A DNA stretch of 64,000 nt from Massilia sp. Root351 (GCF_001425045.1 NZ_LMDJ01000001.1:373859-437858), one strand, 5' to 3'. Shown: positions 39,997 to 51,892, counted from the stretch's first letter. Program-made: numbers and translations. The notes: generated by a model not told the origin, from the letters alone.

Positions 39997-41061
39997 ATGG
40001 ACACCACCTTCAACAATGACGACGAGCGCTGGGCCGCCGTGCAGCAGCGCGACGGCGAGGCCGACGGCCAGTTTTACTATTCCGTGCGCACCACCGGCGT
40101 CTATTGCCGCCCCTCGTGCGGTGCGCGCCCGGCGCTGCGGCGCAACGTCCGCTTCCACGCCAGCATGGCCGAGGCCGAGGCGGCCGGATTCCGGCCCTGC
40201 CTGCGCTGCAAGCCCGACCAGCCGCCGCTGGCCGAGCGCCACGCCGCCATGGTGGCGCAGATGTGCCGCCTGATCGACGAAGCCGAGAGCGAGCCGGACC
40301 TGGCCAGCCTGGCCGAGGCCAGCGGCATGAGCCGTTTCCACTTCCACCGCATCTTCAAGGCCCAGACCGGGCTCACGCCCAAGGCCTACGCGGCCGGCGT
40401 GAAGCAGCGCCGCATGCAGGCCGGATTGGCCGGCCCCGGCAAGCAGGCCAGCGTGACGGACGCTATCTACGCGGCCGGCTTCAACTCCAGCGGGCGCTTC
40501 TACGCCCAGTCGTCCGGCGCGCTGGGCATGACGCCGAAAGCCTACCAGGCCGGCGGCAGCGGCGCGGCGATCCGCTTCGCCGTGGCGCAGTGCTCGCTGG
40601 GCGCGATCCTGGTGGCCAGCACCGACAAGGGTATTTGCGCCATCCTGATCGGCGACGACCCAAACGAGCTGGCGCGCGACCTGCAGGACCGCTTCCCGAA
40701 AGCGGAGCTGATCGGCGCCGAACAGGACTACGAACGGGTGGTGGCCGCCGTGATCGGACTGGTGGAGGCGCCCGAAATCGGCCTGGCGCTGCCGCTGGAC
40801 GTGCGCGGCACCGCCTTCCAGCAGCGCGTGTGGCAAGCCTTGCGCGAGATTCCGGCCGGGCAGACCGTCAGCTACGCCGAGCTGGCCGAGCGGGTAGGGC
40901 TGCCGAAAGGCGCACGCGCCGTGGCCGGCGCCTGCGCCGCCAACGCCATCGCGGTGGCGATCCCCTGCCACCGCGTGGTGCGCAACGACGGCTCGATTTC
41001 CGGCTACCGCTGGGGCGTGGAGCGCAAGGCCGCGCTGCTCGAGCGCGAGGGGGCGAAGTGA
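39997..41061 (+). CDS. ada: Ada bifunctional methyltransferase/transcriptional activator
   Basis: 354 residues. Ada zinc-binding N-domain with VYCRPSCGARP (methyl-acceptor Cys near 37) and FRPCLRCKPDQPP; an AraC-type HTH (about 85-185; MSRFHFHRIFKAQTGLTPKAY); a C-terminal O6-alkylguanine transferase domain with AIPCHRVVRNDGSISGYRWG, acceptor Cys near 321. It repairs methylated DNA and turns on the adaptive response. Its stop overlaps the GTG start of the next, repair-type oxygenase gene, an Ada operon in the spirit of ada-alkB. Confidence 0.95.
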   Translation: MDTTFNNDDERWAAVQQRDGEADGQFYYSVRTTGVYCRPSCGARPALRRNVRFHASMAEAEAAGFRPCLRCKPDQPPLAERHAAMVAQMCRLIDEAESEPDLASLAEASGMSRFHFHRIFKAQTGLTPKAYAAGVKQRRMQAGLAGPGKQASVTDAIYAAGFNSSGRFYAQSSGALGMTPKAYQAGGSGAAIRFAVAQCSLGAILVASTDKGICAILIGDDPNELARDLQDRFPKAELIGAEQDYERVVAAVIGLVEAPEIGLALPLDVRGTAFQQRVWQALREIPAGQTVSYAELAERVGLPKGARAVAGACAANAIAVAIPCHRVVRNDGSISGYRWGVERKAALLEREGAK

Positions 41062-41813
41062 GCCCCCGCCAGCCCCGGGCCGCAGCCCCCGCGCCGGGCG
41101 CCTTCGCCGGCCTGTCCGCGCGCTGCCAAGCGCTCGACTGGCAGGACATCGCCGCAGACCTGGACGCCCACGGTTGCGCCATCGTTCCCGGCCTGCTGAC
41201 GCAAGAAGAGTGCGTCCGCCTGGCCGGCGCCTACGCCAAGCCCGAACTGTTCCGCAGCCGGGTGGTGATGGAGCGGCACGGCTTTGGCAAAGGCGAATAC
41301 CAGTACTTTGCCTATCCCTTGCCCGGTCCCATCGCCGAACTGCGCGCCGCCCTGTACCCGCCGCTGGCGCGCATCGCCAACCGCTGGTACGACGCCATGC
41401 AGCTCGAGCCGCGCTTCCCGCCGCGGCATGAAGACTTCGTGGCCCGCTGCCACGCCGCCGGCCAGGTCCGCCCCACGCCGCTGCTGCTGCAATACCGCGC
41501 CGGCGACTACAACTGCCTGCACCAGGACCTGTACGGCGAGCACGTGTTCCCCCTGCAAGCGGCGGTGCTGCTGTCGCAGCCCGGCGCCGATTATGAAGGC
41601 GGCGAATTCGTGCTCACCGAACAGCGCCCGCGCATGCAGTCGCGCGCCGAGGTGGTGCCGCTGGAGCAGGGCGGCATGGTTATCTTCCCGGTCTTCCACC
41701 GCCCTGTGAGCGGCACGCGCGGCGCCTACCGCGTCAACCTGCGGCATGGCGTGTCGCGCCTGCGCAGCGGCTCGCGCCACACCCTCGGCATCATCTTCCA
41801 CGACGCAAGCTGA
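41058..41813 (+). CDS. 2OG-Fe(II) oxygenase of the DNA-repair-associated type (PF09859-like)
   Basis: 251 residues, GTG start 41058 overlapping the ada stop by 4 nt. The core shows LLLQYRAGDYNCLHQDLYGEHVFPL with the HxD metal pair in CLHQDLYG, then YEGGEFVLTEQRPRMQSR, the distal His in FPVFHRPV and an Arg in GAYRVNLRHGVSRL for 2-oxoglutarate. This fits the family described as an oxygenase for oxidative demethylation of damaged DNA. Coupling to ada supports a role in alkylation damage. It is not a close AlkB relative by motif wording. Confidence 0.82.
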   Translation: MSPRQPRAAAPAPGAFAGLSARCQALDWQDIAADLDAHGCAIVPGLLTQEECVRLAGAYAKPELFRSRVVMERHGFGKGEYQYFAYPLPGPIAELRAALYPPLARIANRWYDAMQLEPRFPPRHEDFVARCHAAGQVRPTPLLLQYRAGDYNCLHQDLYGEHVFPLQAAVLLSQPGADYEGGEFVLTEQRPRMQSRAEVVPLEQGGMVIFPVFHRPVSGTRGAYRVNLRHGVSRLRSGSRHTLGIIFHDAS

Positions 41814-41816
41814 GCC

Positions 41817-42455
41817 TCAAGGCAACTCCCGGCCCGAAAACGGGTCGATCGAGTACGGGTGGCACTGGTGCAGGAAGCCTTCCTGCGACGCCACCCGCGC
41901 CACCCAGGCCGACACGTGCACGAACTCGGCCAGCGGCAAATTCGCCTCCTCCGCCCGGTGGGTGTACGCATACACCGACATATCCGCAATCGTATAGGCG
42001 CCGCCCGCGATGAACGGCCGCGTGGCCAGTTCGCGGTCCAGCATGCGCAGCGCGTGCAGTGAACCGGCGCGCCTCATCGCCACCAGCTCGGCGGGGCGGC
42101 GTTCCAGCTTGCCGGTCATGGTCCAGTGCCGCAGCGTGGCGATGGCGCCCACGTAGTCCTGCTCGAACGACAGCCACTGCATCACCTTGGCCAGGCCGAA
42201 GCCATCCTGCGGCAGGTAGCGCGTGCCCTGCGCCAGGTAGGCCAGGATGGCGTTCGATTCGGCCAGCACCCGGCCATCGTCCAGCCGCAGCGCCGGCACC
42301 GCGCCGGCCGGATTGACCGCCAGGAAGTCCGGACGCCGGCCTTCGCCCTCGAAAATACTGATGTACTCGGTGCGGTAGGGCAATTGCAAATGATGCAGCA
42401 GCAGGCGCACTTTCCAGGCGTTCTGGGAAGGCAGGTAGTCGAACAGGGTCAGCAT
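41817..42455 (-). CDS. Glutathione S-transferase family protein
   Basis: 212 residues from ATG 42455, chosen for GGAG 8 nt upstream; the frame continues upstream only as antisense to the amidohydrolase. The N-terminal thioredoxin-like domain reads MLTLFDYLPSQNAWKVRLLL, with NPAGAVPALRLDDGRVLAES (cis-Pro and the Glu-Ser that bind glutathione). The C-terminal helical domain contains FIAGGAYTIADMSVYAYTHR, the usual N-capping Asp block. Soluble and cytoplasmic. Substrate unknown. It converges with the oxygenase gene (3 nt gap). Confidence 0.88.
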   Translation of the reverse strand: MLTLFDYLPSQNAWKVRLLLHHLQLPYRTEYISIFEGEGRRPDFLAVNPAGAVPALRLDDGRVLAESNAILAYLAQGTRYLPQDGFGLAKVMQWLSFEQDYVGAIATLRHWTMTGKLERRPAELVAMRRAGSLHALRMLDRELATRPFIAGGAYTIADMSVYAYTHRAEEANLPLAEFVHVSAWVARVASQEGFLHQCHPYSIDPFSGRELP

Positions 42456-42548
42456 GGTTACGCTCCAGGGGAAAACCATATTGGACCAGCTTGCAAATTT
42501 CGCTACACTCTCCTTCTTGCTGTTGAATTCACTCTGGAGATTGTTTAG

Positions 42549-44210
42549 ATGCGCCCGACCACCCTGATGCTTGCCCTCTTCACCGCGCTGCCCCTGCTGG
42601 CCACCGCGGCCACCATCATCGACAACGCCAACGGCTACACGCTCAACGCGGCCGGCCGGCTGGTGAGGTTCGCCGCGCTGGCGTACGACGACGAAGGCAA
42701 GCTCATCGCGGTGGGCGGCAGCAAGGCGGTGGCGGCCAAGGCGCCGGCCGGCGCCACCCGGGTCGACATGCAGGGCAAGACCGTGCTGCCGGGCCTGATC
42801 GATGCGCACGGCCACGTGTTCGGCCTGGGCGCCATCGCCACCGGCGTGGAGCTGTACAGTTCCACCTCGCTGCCCGGCGCGCTGCAGGCGGTGGCCGACT
42901 TCAGCAAGGCCAACCCGCAGCGCGCCTGGGTGGTGGGCAACGGCTGGAACCAGGAGATCTGGAAGCTGGGCCGCTTCCCCACAGCGGCGGAACTGGACGG
43001 CGTGGTGGCCGACCGTCCCGCGCTGATGCACCGCGTGGATGGCCATGCCGTATGGGTCAACAGCAAGGCGCTGGCGCTGGCCGGTATCACCCATGAAACG
43101 CCCGACCCGGCCGGCGGCAAGATCGAACGCGACGAAATCGGCCGCCCGACCGGCATCCTGGTCGATGCCGCGATGGACCTGGTCAACAAAGTGGTGCCGG
43201 TGCCGACCGAGGCCGAGTCGCGCGCCTCGCTCGACGGCGCGCTGGCGCACATGGCCAAGGTGGGCCTGACCAGCGCGCACGACGCCGGCATCGGCGTTGG
43301 CGAAGACCGCCTGTTCCGCGCCTACGCCGACGGCGGCAAGCTCACCGCCCGCATCTATGCCATGATCGGCGACACCAGCGCCGACTTCGACCGGCTGGCC
43401 AAGGACGGCCCGCTGCAAAGCTATGCCGGCGGCATGTACGCGCTGTCGGCGGTCAAGCTGTACTCGGACGGCGCGCTGGGCAGCCGCGGCGCCGCGCTGA
43501 TCGCGCCCTACAGCGACGCGCAGCATACGCACGGCCTGCTGTTCTACAAGAACGACGAGATGCTGGCCAAGATGGAGAAGGCCATGAAGGCCGGCTACCA
43601 GGTCAACGTGCACGCCATCGGCGACGCCGGCAACCACCAGATCCTGGACGCCTACGCCGAGCTGCTGAAGAAATACCCGGACGCCGCCGCGCAGCGCCAC
43701 CGCATCGAGCATGCGCAGGTGGTGACGCCGGCCGACATCCCGCGCTTCAAGGCGCTGGGCATCATCCCGTCCATGCAGCCGACCCACGCCACGTCCGACC
43801 AGAACATGGCCGAGCAGCGCGTCGGTCCGCAGCGCATCAAGGGCGCATATGCGTGGCAGACCTTCCTCCGCCAGGGTTCGAAGATCGCCTGCGGTTCGGA
43901 CTTCCCGATCGAGTCGCCCAACCCGCTGGCCGGCATCCACGCGGCCGTGACGCGCCAGGACGCCAGCGGCGCCCCGGCCGGCGGCTGGTACAAGAACGAA
44001 GCCATGACGCTGCTGCAAGCCTTCCGCTGCTTCACGCTGGACGCCGCCTATGCCGCGCGCCAGGAGAAGGACATCGGCTCGCTGGAAGCGGGCAAATGGG
44101 CCGACTTCATCGTCACCGACGCCGACCTGTTCAAAGTCCCGGCCGCCAACATCGGCAGGATCACCGTGCTGCAGACCTGGGTGGCGGGCAAGCAGGTGTA
44201 CAAGAAGTAA
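42549..44210 (+). CDS. Exported amidohydrolase (YtcJ/amidohydrolase-3 type)
   Basis: 553 residues with a signal peptide (about 1-19, MLALFTALPLLATAAT). The metal site begins LPGLIDAHGHVFGLG (HxH near residue 80). Further YtcJ-type blocks are NGWNQEIW, RVDGHAVWVNSKAL, KLYSDGALGSRGAALIAPYS, VNVHAIGDAGN, RIEHAQVV and ACGSDFPIESPNP. This is the family of periplasmic or secreted amidohydrolases with undefined substrate. It lies between hutC and hutU on the same strand as the hut operon, but a 345 bp gap and a separate promoter split it from hutU. Confidence 0.88.
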   Translation: MRPTTLMLALFTALPLLATAATIIDNANGYTLNAAGRLVRFAALAYDDEGKLIAVGGSKAVAAKAPAGATRVDMQGKTVLPGLIDAHGHVFGLGAIATGVELYSSTSLPGALQAVADFSKANPQRAWVVGNGWNQEIWKLGRFPTAAELDGVVADRPALMHRVDGHAVWVNSKALALAGITHETPDPAGGKIERDEIGRPTGILVDAAMDLVNKVVPVPTEAESRASLDGALAHMAKVGLTSAHDAGIGVGEDRLFRAYADGGKLTARIYAMIGDTSADFDRLAKDGPLQSYAGGMYALSAVKLYSDGALGSRGAALIAPYSDAQHTHGLLFYKNDEMLAKMEKAMKAGYQVNVHAIGDAGNHQILDAYAELLKKYPDAAAQRHRIEHAQVVTPADIPRFKALGIIPSMQPTHATSDQNMAEQRVGPQRIKGAYAWQTFLRQGSKIACGSDFPIESPNPLAGIHAAVTRQDASGAPAGGWYKNEAMTLLQAFRCFTLDAAYAARQEKDIGSLEAGKWADFIVTDADLFKVPAANIGRITVLQTWVAGKQVYKK

Positions 44211-44458
44211 TTGGGGGTGGCATTGGGTGCGGCGCGCGGCGCCCGCGACGCTTCGCGCCCTGTCAAGGCAAGCTGTCATGTGGCGTCGCGTCGCGCAGCA
44301 GTGTGAATATTGCAGACGCAAGCCGCTTGTATTGTTTGGCAGGCAATTCAGCCTGGGCTTTCACGGCCCTATCCGGATGGCGACGGCTTGCCCCAAGGCT
44401 TCATTCACAAGGGGCAAATCCAATCAGGGGAAGGGAAGCGATATTTGTCAGACAGGGC

Positions 44459-44487
44459 TTGACTTGGTTGTATAGACAACTTATGCT
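44459..44487 (+). promoter_or_regulatory. hut operon promoter with a HutC-like operator in the spacer
   Basis: TTGACT (-35, 44459-44464), 17 nt spacer, TATGCT (-10, 44482-44487). Inside the spacer GTTGT-ATAG-ACAAC (44467-44480) is a perfect 5-4-5 dyad with the TTGT..ACAA ends expected of a GntR/HutC site, so bound repressor would cover the promoter. Transcription would start near 44494. The leader (44493-44534) can fold: GATGCGCGGAGG against CCTCCGCATC with a 2 nt bulge, just before the AAGGAG ribosome site at 44545-44550. The rest of the 345 bp gap (44211-44458) shows no gene. Confidence 0.75.
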
Positions 44488-44555
44488 GGGAAGATGCGCG
44501 GAGGGCGTGCGACGATCTTTTGCTCCTCCGCATCACCTGCAACCAAGGAGACGAC

Positions 44556-46259
<1,704 letters not shown>

Positions 46260-46270
46260 GCGAGCACCCA

Positions 46271-47827
46271 ATGACGCAAAGCCAAAGCAAAGCCTGGACC
46301 CTGAACCCGGGCAAGATGACCCTGTGCGAACTGCGCGCGGCCTGGAACGACTGCGCGCCGGTGACGCTGGCCGCCGAAGCCTATCCGGTGATTGAAGCGT
46401 CGGCCGCCGCCGTGCGCGCCATCGTGGCCAAGGGCGACGCCGCCTACGGCATCAACACCGGTTTCGGCCTGCTGGCCAAGACCCGCATCCCCGACGAAAA
46501 ACTGGAACAGCTGCAACGCAACCTGATCCTGTCGCACTCGGTGGGCACCGGCGAGCTGCTGTCGGACGCGGTGGTGCGCCTGATCATGCTGATGAAGATC
46601 GGCAGCCTGGCGCGCGGCTACTCCGGCGTGCGTCCGCTCATCATCGACACCTTGCTGGCGCTGTACAACGCCGGCATCATGCCCGCCATTCCGGCCAAGG
46701 GTTCGGTCGGCGCCTCGGGCGACCTGGCGCCGCTGTCGCACATGACGCTGGCCATGCTGGGCGTGGGCCAGGTGCGCCACAACGGCGAGCTGGTGCCGGC
46801 GCTGGACGCGCTGAAGGCCGCCGCCATCGCCCCCGTGGTGCTGGCGGCGAAGGAAGGCCTGGCGCTGATCAACGGCACCCAGGTGTCGAACGCGCTGGCG
46901 CTGCACGGCCTGTTCATGGCCGAGCGCCTGCTGGAAGCGGGCATGGTCACCGGCTCGCTGTCGCTGGACGCGGCCAAGGGCAGCGATTCGCCGTTCGACG
47001 CGCGCGTGCACGAAGTGCGCGGCCAGCCGGGCCAGATCGCCGCCGCCGCCATCTACCGCGAGCTGGTGAGCAACAGCGCCATCCGCGCCTCGCACCTGGT
47101 GGGCGACGAGCGCGTGCAGGATCCTTACTGCCTGCGCTGCCAGCCGCAGGTGATGGGCGCGTGCATGGACATCATCGGCAACGCCAGCCGCACCCTGCTG
47201 ATCGAAGCCAACGCCGTCACCGACAATCCGCTGCTGTTCCAGGAGGGCGACAGCGCCGTGGTGGTCTCGGGCGGCAATTTCCACGCCGAGCCGGTGGCCT
47301 TCGCGGCCGATACGCTGGCGCTGGCCATCGCCGAAATCGGCAGCATTGCCGAGCGCCGCATCGCGCTGCTGATCGACGCCACGCTGTCCGGCCTGCCGCC
47401 TTTCCTGGTGCGCGATCCGGGCGTCAACTCCGGCTTCATGATCGCCCACGTGACGGCAGCCGCGCTGGCGTCCGAGAACAAGTCGCTGGCCCATCCCGGC
47501 AGCGTGGACACCATCCCGACCTCGGCCAACCAGGAAGACCATGTCTCGATGGCCACCTACGCGGCGCGCCGCCTGGACGACATGGCGCACAATACGGCTG
47601 TCATCCTCGGCATCGAGCTGCTGGCGGCGGCGCAGGGCATCGACTTCCACCGTCCGCTGAAGACCTCGCCGCAGCTGGAACACGTGCACGCGCAGCTGCG
47701 CGCGCAGGTGCCGTTCTTCGACGCCGACCGCTTCTTCGCGCCGGATATCGAGGCGGCCAAGCAGATGGTGCTGAAGGGTGAGCTGAGCGCTACCTGCAAG
47801 AACCTGTTCACGCCGCTGCATCCGTAA
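46271..47827 (+). CDS. hutH: Histidine ammonia-lyase
   Basis: 518 residues. The MIO cofactor triad Ala-Ser-Gly lies at 148-150 in [16 protein letters not shown]. Others: YGINTGFG near 59, [44 protein letters not shown], and [16 protein letters not shown]. The enzyme deaminates L-histidine to trans-urocanate, the first step and the source of the HutC inducer. It follows hutU after 11 nt. Confidence 0.98.
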   Translation: MTQSQSKAWTLNPGKMTLCELRAAWNDCAPVTLAAEAYPVIEASAAAVRAIVAKGDAAYGINTGFGLLAKTRIPDEKLEQLQRNLILSHSVGTGELLSDAVVRLIMLMKIGSLARGYSGVRPLIIDTLLALYNAGIMPAIPAKGSVGASGDLAPLSHMTLAMLGVGQVRHNGELVPALDALKAAAIAPVVLAAKEGLALINGTQVSNALALHGLFMAERLLEAGMVTGSLSLDAAKGSDSPFDARVHEVRGQPGQIAAAAIYRELVSNSAIRASHLVGDERVQDPYCLRCQPQVMGACMDIIGNASRTLLIEANAVTDNPLLFQEGDSAVVVSGGNFHAEPVAFAADTLALAIAEIGSIAERRIALLIDATLSGLPPFLVRDPGVNSGFMIAHVTAAALASENKSLAHPGSVDTIPTSANQEDHVSMATYAARRLDDMAHNTAVILGIELLAAAQGIDFHRPLKTSPQLEHVHAQLRAQVPFFDADRFFAPDIEAAKQMVLKGELSATCKNLFTPLHP

Positions 47828-47849
47828 CGAGCTTCAGGGGGACGACCAG

Positions 47850-48650
47850 ATGGACTTTCAATTCGCGGCAGGCAGCCTGCCCTTGCTGGTGTCGATGCCC
47901 CACGTGGGCACCGACATCCCGGACGATATCGCGGCCGGCTTCGCGCCGGCCGCGGCGGTCAAGACCGATACCGACTGGCACCTGGTGCAGCTGTATGGCT
48001 TCCTGCGGGAAATGGGGGCCTCGACGCTGGCGGCGCGCTGGTCGCGCTACGTGATCGATCTGAACCGTCCGCCCGAGAACACCAATCTGTATCCGGGGCA
48101 GGACACCACCGGCCTGTGCCCGGTCGACACCTTCGGCCGCGCGCCGCTGTACCCGGCAGGCGGCGCGCCCGATGAAGCCGAAGTGCAGCGCCGTTTGCAG
48201 CTGTACTGGAAGCCCTACCACCAGCAGCTGCGCGCCGAGCTGGACCGGCTGCTGGCCATCCACGGCCGCGTGGTGCTGTGGGACGCGCACTCCATTGCGT
48301 CGGTGGTGCCGCGCTTTTTCGAAGGCAAGTTGCCGGACCTGAATTTCGGCACCGCCGACGGCGCCGCCTGCGCGCCCGGCATGACCGACGCCATCGCCAC
48401 GCTGGCGCAGGCGCACGGCGGCTACACGGTGGCCGTGAACGGCCGCTTCAAGGGCGGCCACATCACGCGCCACTACGGCAAGCCGGCGCACAACGTGCAC
48501 GCGATCCAGCTGGAGATGTGCCAATCCACCTACATGGACGAGACGGCGCCCTATGGCTACCGTCCCGACCTGGCCGCGCAAGTGCAGCCGCTGCTGCGCC
48601 AGCTGACGCAGGCGGCAGCCGATTGGGCGGCCAAGGGAGCGCAAGCGTGA
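47850..48650 (+). CDS. hutG: N-formylglutamate deformylase
   Basis: 266 residues, N-formylglutamate amidohydrolase family: PLLVSMPHVGTDIPDDIAAG near the start, DTDWHLVQLYGFL, RYVIDLNRPPENTNLYPGQD, LWDAHSIAS and a C-terminal block with NGRFKGGHITRHYG. It releases formate and glutamate as the last step of the HutF pathway. It pairs with hutF, the next gene, which overlaps it by 4 nt, and this shows that the organism uses the five-step route with free ammonia and formate. Confidence 0.96.
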   Translation: MDFQFAAGSLPLLVSMPHVGTDIPDDIAAGFAPAAAVKTDTDWHLVQLYGFLREMGASTLAARWSRYVIDLNRPPENTNLYPGQDTTGLCPVDTFGRAPLYPAGGAPDEAEVQRRLQLYWKPYHQQLRAELDRLLAIHGRVVLWDAHSIASVVPRFFEGKLPDLNFGTADGAACAPGMTDAIATLAQAHGGYTVAVNGRFKGGHITRHYGKPAHNVHAIQLEMCQSTYMDETAPYGYRPDLAAQVQPLLRQLTQAAADWAAKGAQA

Positions 48651-50011
48651 GCGCGTTGTTTGCAAAAAACGCCTTGCTGCCGTCCGGCTGGGCGCAGGAC
48701 GTGCTGCTGCAATGGGACGCCGGCGGCGAGCTGATCGACGTTACGCCCAACGCCTTGCACCCGGCCGGCGTGGAGCTGGCCGAATACGCCATCCCCGGCA
48801 TGGTCAACCTGCACTCGCACAGCTTCCAGCGCGCGCTGGGCGGGCTGACCGAGAAGGCGGGCGACGGGCCGGATTCCTTCTGGACCTGGCGCGACCTGAT
48901 GTATCGCTTCGCCCGCAACATCACCCCCGCGCACATGGAAGCCATTGCCGCGCAGCTATTCAGCGAATGCCTGCGCCACGGCTACACCTCGGTGTGCGAG
49001 TTCCACTATGTGCAGCGGGCGCCGGACGGGGCCATGTACGCCAACGCCGCGGAAACGGCCGGGCGCGTGATCGCCGGCGCAAGGCTGGCCGGCATCGGCG
49101 TGACCATGCTGCCGGTGTTGTACAGCTACGCGGGCTTCGGCGAAACGCCGCTCAAGCCGGAACAGCTGCGCTTCAAGACCGACGCGCAGGACGTGCTGAA
49201 GATCATTGGCGAGCTGGAAGCGCTGCGCGACGCGCAAACCGAGGTCGGCGTGGCGCCGCACTCGCTGCGCGCCGCTTCCGTGTCCCAGATCAACGAAGTG
49301 CTGGCCGCCTTGCCGCACAATCGGCCGGTGCACATCCATATCGCCGAGCAGCAGGGCGAGGTGCGCCAGTCGCTGGACTTCAGTGGGCGCCGTCCGGTGC
49401 AATACCTGTATGATGAGGTGCAAGTGGACCGCCGCTGGTGCCTGGTGCACGCCACCCACCTGGTGGACGGCGAAGTGCAGGCCATCGCACAAAGCGGCGC
49501 CGTGGCGGGCCTGTGCCCGACCACCGAGGCCAACCTGGGCGACGGACTGTTCCCGCTGGAGCCGTTCCTGGCGCAAGGCGGCCGTTTCGGCATCGGCAGC
49601 GACAGCCATATTTCGCACAGCGCCGTCGAGGAACTGCGCTGGCTGGAGTACGGGCAGCGCCTGATGCAGCAGCGCCGAAATATCGCGGTGTCGGCGGTGC
49701 AGCGCAACGTGGGCGACTTTTTATGGCAGGGCGCCTTGCAGGGCGGGGCGCAGGCGGCGGGGCGCGCGGTGGGCGCGCTGGAAGCGGGCAAGCGGGCGGA
49801 CATCGTCGTGCTCGACGACGGCCATCCGAACTTGTACGGGCTGGCGGCGGACGAAGTGCTCGGCACCCTGGTATTCAGCGGCAACGACAATCTGGTGAAG
49901 CATGTATTGGCTGGCGGCCAGTGGGTGGTGCGCGAGCAGAAGCACGCGGCGCAACAGGCCATCGCCGCGCGGTTCAAACAGACGCTGGCCGAACTGCGGG
50001 AGTTCAGGTAA
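48647..50011 (+). CDS. hutF: Formimidoylglutamate deiminase
   Basis: 454 residues from GTG 48647, overlapping the hutG stop (GTGA). The amidohydrolase fold carries the HxH metal pair in [15 protein letters not shown] near 58, [47 protein letters not shown] and [18 protein letters not shown]. It converts N-formimino-L-glutamate to N-formyl-L-glutamate and ammonia. The reading frame is intact, and its stop overlaps the hutD start (TAATG). Confidence 0.96.
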   Translation: MSALFAKNALLPSGWAQDVLLQWDAGGELIDVTPNALHPAGVELAEYAIPGMVNLHSHSFQRALGGLTEKAGDGPDSFWTWRDLMYRFARNITPAHMEAIAAQLFSECLRHGYTSVCEFHYVQRAPDGAMYANAAETAGRVIAGARLAGIGVTMLPVLYSYAGFGETPLKPEQLRFKTDAQDVLKIIGELEALRDAQTEVGVAPHSLRAASVSQINEVLAALPHNRPVHIHIAEQQGEVRQSLDFSGRRPVQYLYDEVQVDRRWCLVHATHLVDGEVQAIAQSGAVAGLCPTTEANLGDGLFPLEPFLAQGGRFGIGSDSHISHSAVEELRWLEYGQRLMQQRRNIAVSAVQRNVGDFLWQGALQGGAQAAGRAVGALEAGKRADIVVLDDGHPNLYGLAADEVLGTLVFSGNDNLVKHVLAGGQWVVREQKHAAQQAIAARFKQTLAELREFR

Positions 50012-50604
50012 TGAGCAAGCTGATACAGTACGCAAGCCTGCACGCCACGCCGTGGAAGAACGGCGGCGGCAGCACCACCGAGATCGCCATCGCACCCAAC
50101 GGCGCCACTTTCGACAACTTCGACTGGCGCATCAGCCTGGCCACGATAGCCCACAGCGGTCCGTTCTCGCTCTTTCCCGGCATCGACCGCACGCTGACGC
50201 TGGTGAGCGGGCCGTGCGTGGTGCTGGATGTGGGCAACGAGCGCCAGGTAGCGCTCAGCGAGCGCGAACCGGTGGTGGCCTTCCCGGGCGAGATCGCCGT
50301 GTCGGCCACCGTGGGCGACGGCCCCACCACCGATTTCAACGTCATGACGCGGCGCGCGCGCTGCAGCCACCAGCTGGAGCGGCGCGTGGTGCGCGACTTC
50401 TCCACGCTGGAGCGGCGCAGCCCCACCACCATCGTGTTCCTGGCCGAAGGCGAAAGCCTGACCATGATCAGCGCCGACGAGCGCGTGGCCATGGTGCGCT
50501 ACGACGCGCTGGTGCTCAACACCGAGGACGTGTGGACCCTGGAGGCGTCCAGCGCCACGGTGTTCATCGTCGACATCATCCCCAACGAGGAAGAAGACGA
50601 ATAA
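50011..50604 (+). CDS. hutD: HutD-family protein
   Basis: 197 residues, a cupin-like HutD domain: [17 protein letters not shown] near 13, [20 protein letters not shown] near 43, LDVGNE, and a weaker C-terminal repeat of beta strands. HutD proteins accompany hut operons and have been proposed to moderate hut expression or bind formylglutamate, but no enzyme activity is established. TAATG overlaps with hutF before it and hutI after it indicate tight coupling. An unusually acidic end (EEEDE) closes the protein. Confidence 0.93.
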   Translation: MSKLIQYASLHATPWKNGGGSTTEIAIAPNGATFDNFDWRISLATIAHSGPFSLFPGIDRTLTLVSGPCVVLDVGNERQVALSEREPVVAFPGEIAVSATVGDGPTTDFNVMTRRARCSHQLERRVVRDFSTLERRSPTTIVFLAEGESLTMISADERVAMVRYDALVLNTEDVWTLEASSATVFIVDIIPNEEEDE

Positions 50605-51824
50605 TGACGTGGGACGTGTTGTACACCAATGTGCACCTGGCCACCATGGCCGGTGCCGAAGGCTACGGCGAACTGCGCAACGGCGCCGTCGCCGTCAAGG
50701 ATGGCCGCATCGCCTGGCTGGGCAGTGCCGGCGATGCCGCAGCGGCCGGCAGCGCCGCCACGGTGCACGACGGCGCCGGCTGCTGGCTTACCCCCGGCCT
50801 GATCGACTGCCACACGCACATCGTCCACGCCGGCAACCGCAGCGACGAATTCGAGGCGCGCCTGAACGGCGCCACCTACGAGGACATTTCGAAGGCCGGC
50901 GGCGGCATCATGTCCACCGTGCGCGCCACCCGCGCAGCCACCGACGACGAGCTGTACGCGCAAAGCCTGCCGCGCATCGCCAGCCTGCTGGCCGAAGGCG
51001 TTACCACGCTGGAGATCAAGTCCGGCTACGGCCTGACACTGGAATCGGAAGCCAAGATGCTGCGCGTGGCGCGCCGCGTGGGCGCCACGCTGCCGGTGAG
51101 CGTGGCCACCACTTTTCTCGGCGCACACGCCGTGCCGCCCGAATTCGCCGGCCGCGCGGACGACTACGTGGCCGAAGTGTGCGCGATGATGCCGCTGCTG
51201 GCCGGCCAGGGACTGGTGGACGCGGTGGACGCCTTCTGCGAGCGCATCGGCTTCAGCAACGCGCAGACCGAGCGCGTGTTCCAGGCCGCCGCCGCCCTCG
51301 GGCTGCCGGTCAAGCTGCACGCCGAGCAGTTGTCGGACCAGCGCGGCGCCGAACTGGTGGCGCGCTACCGCGGCCTGTCCGCCGACCACCTGGAGCACCT
51401 GACGGCGGACGGCGTCGCCGCCATGCAGGCGGGCGGCACGGTCGCCGTGCTGCTGCCGGGCGCCTACTACTTCCTGCGCGACACCACGCCGCCCCCGGTG
51501 GCCGCCTTGCGCGCGGCCGGCGTGCCGATGGCGGTGGCCACCGACAACAATCCCGGCACCTCGCCGATGACTTCGCTGCTGCTGGCCATGAACATGGTCT
51601 GCACCCTGTGGCGGCTGACTCCGCTGGAAGCGCTGGCGGGCTGTACCGTGCACGCGGCCCGCGCGCTGGGCCGCCAGAACGATATCGGCACGCTGGAAGC
51701 GGGCAAGCGCGCCGACTTCGCGCTGTGGGACATCGCGCGTCCGGCCGACCTGTGTTATTCCTTCGGCTACAACCCCTGCCGGGGCGTGGTCAACGGCGGC
51801 GTGCTGCGGGCGCCGGCGCTCTAA
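50604..51824 (+). CDS. hutI: Imidazolonepropionase
   Basis: 406 residues from ATG 50604, overlapping the hutD stop. The amidohydrolase fold has [20 protein letters not shown] (HxH near 74), [60 protein letters not shown] and [19 protein letters not shown]. It opens the imidazolone ring to give N-formiminoglutamate, the HutF substrate. It is the last hut gene; a long hairpin follows at 51836. Confidence 0.97.
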   Translation: MTWDVLYTNVHLATMAGAEGYGELRNGAVAVKDGRIAWLGSAGDAAAAGSAATVHDGAGCWLTPGLIDCHTHIVHAGNRSDEFEARLNGATYEDISKAGGGIMSTVRATRAATDDELYAQSLPRIASLLAEGVTTLEIKSGYGLTLESEAKMLRVARRVGATLPVSVATTFLGAHAVPPEFAGRADDYVAEVCAMMPLLAGQGLVDAVDAFCERIGFSNAQTERVFQAAAALGLPVKLHAEQLSDQRGAELVARYRGLSADHLEHLTADGVAAMQAGGTVAVLLPGAYYFLRDTTPPPVAALRAAGVPMAVATDNNPGTSPMTSLLLAMNMVCTLWRLTPLEALAGCTVHAARALGRQNDIGTLEAGKRADFALWDIARPADLCYSFGYNPCRGVVNGGVLRAPAL

Positions 51825-51835
51825 AATCCCGCCCG

Positions 51836-51879
51836 GGGGCGCTGGCGATCGTGTACATTAATACGATCACCAGCGCCCC
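51836..51879 (+). terminator. Long inverted repeat after the hut operon
   Basis: GGGGCGCTGGCGATCGT (51836-51852) and ACGATCACCAGCGCCCC (51863-51879) are complementary at 16 of 17 positions around the AT-rich loop GTACATTAAT. It lies 11 nt after the hutI stop and 13 nt before the next start codon. Only TT follows, so it may act as a Rho-linked or weak terminator, a 3'-end stabiliser, or a translational control element for the metalloprotease gene. Confidence 0.6.
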
Positions 51880-51892
51880 TTCCCAGATCATC

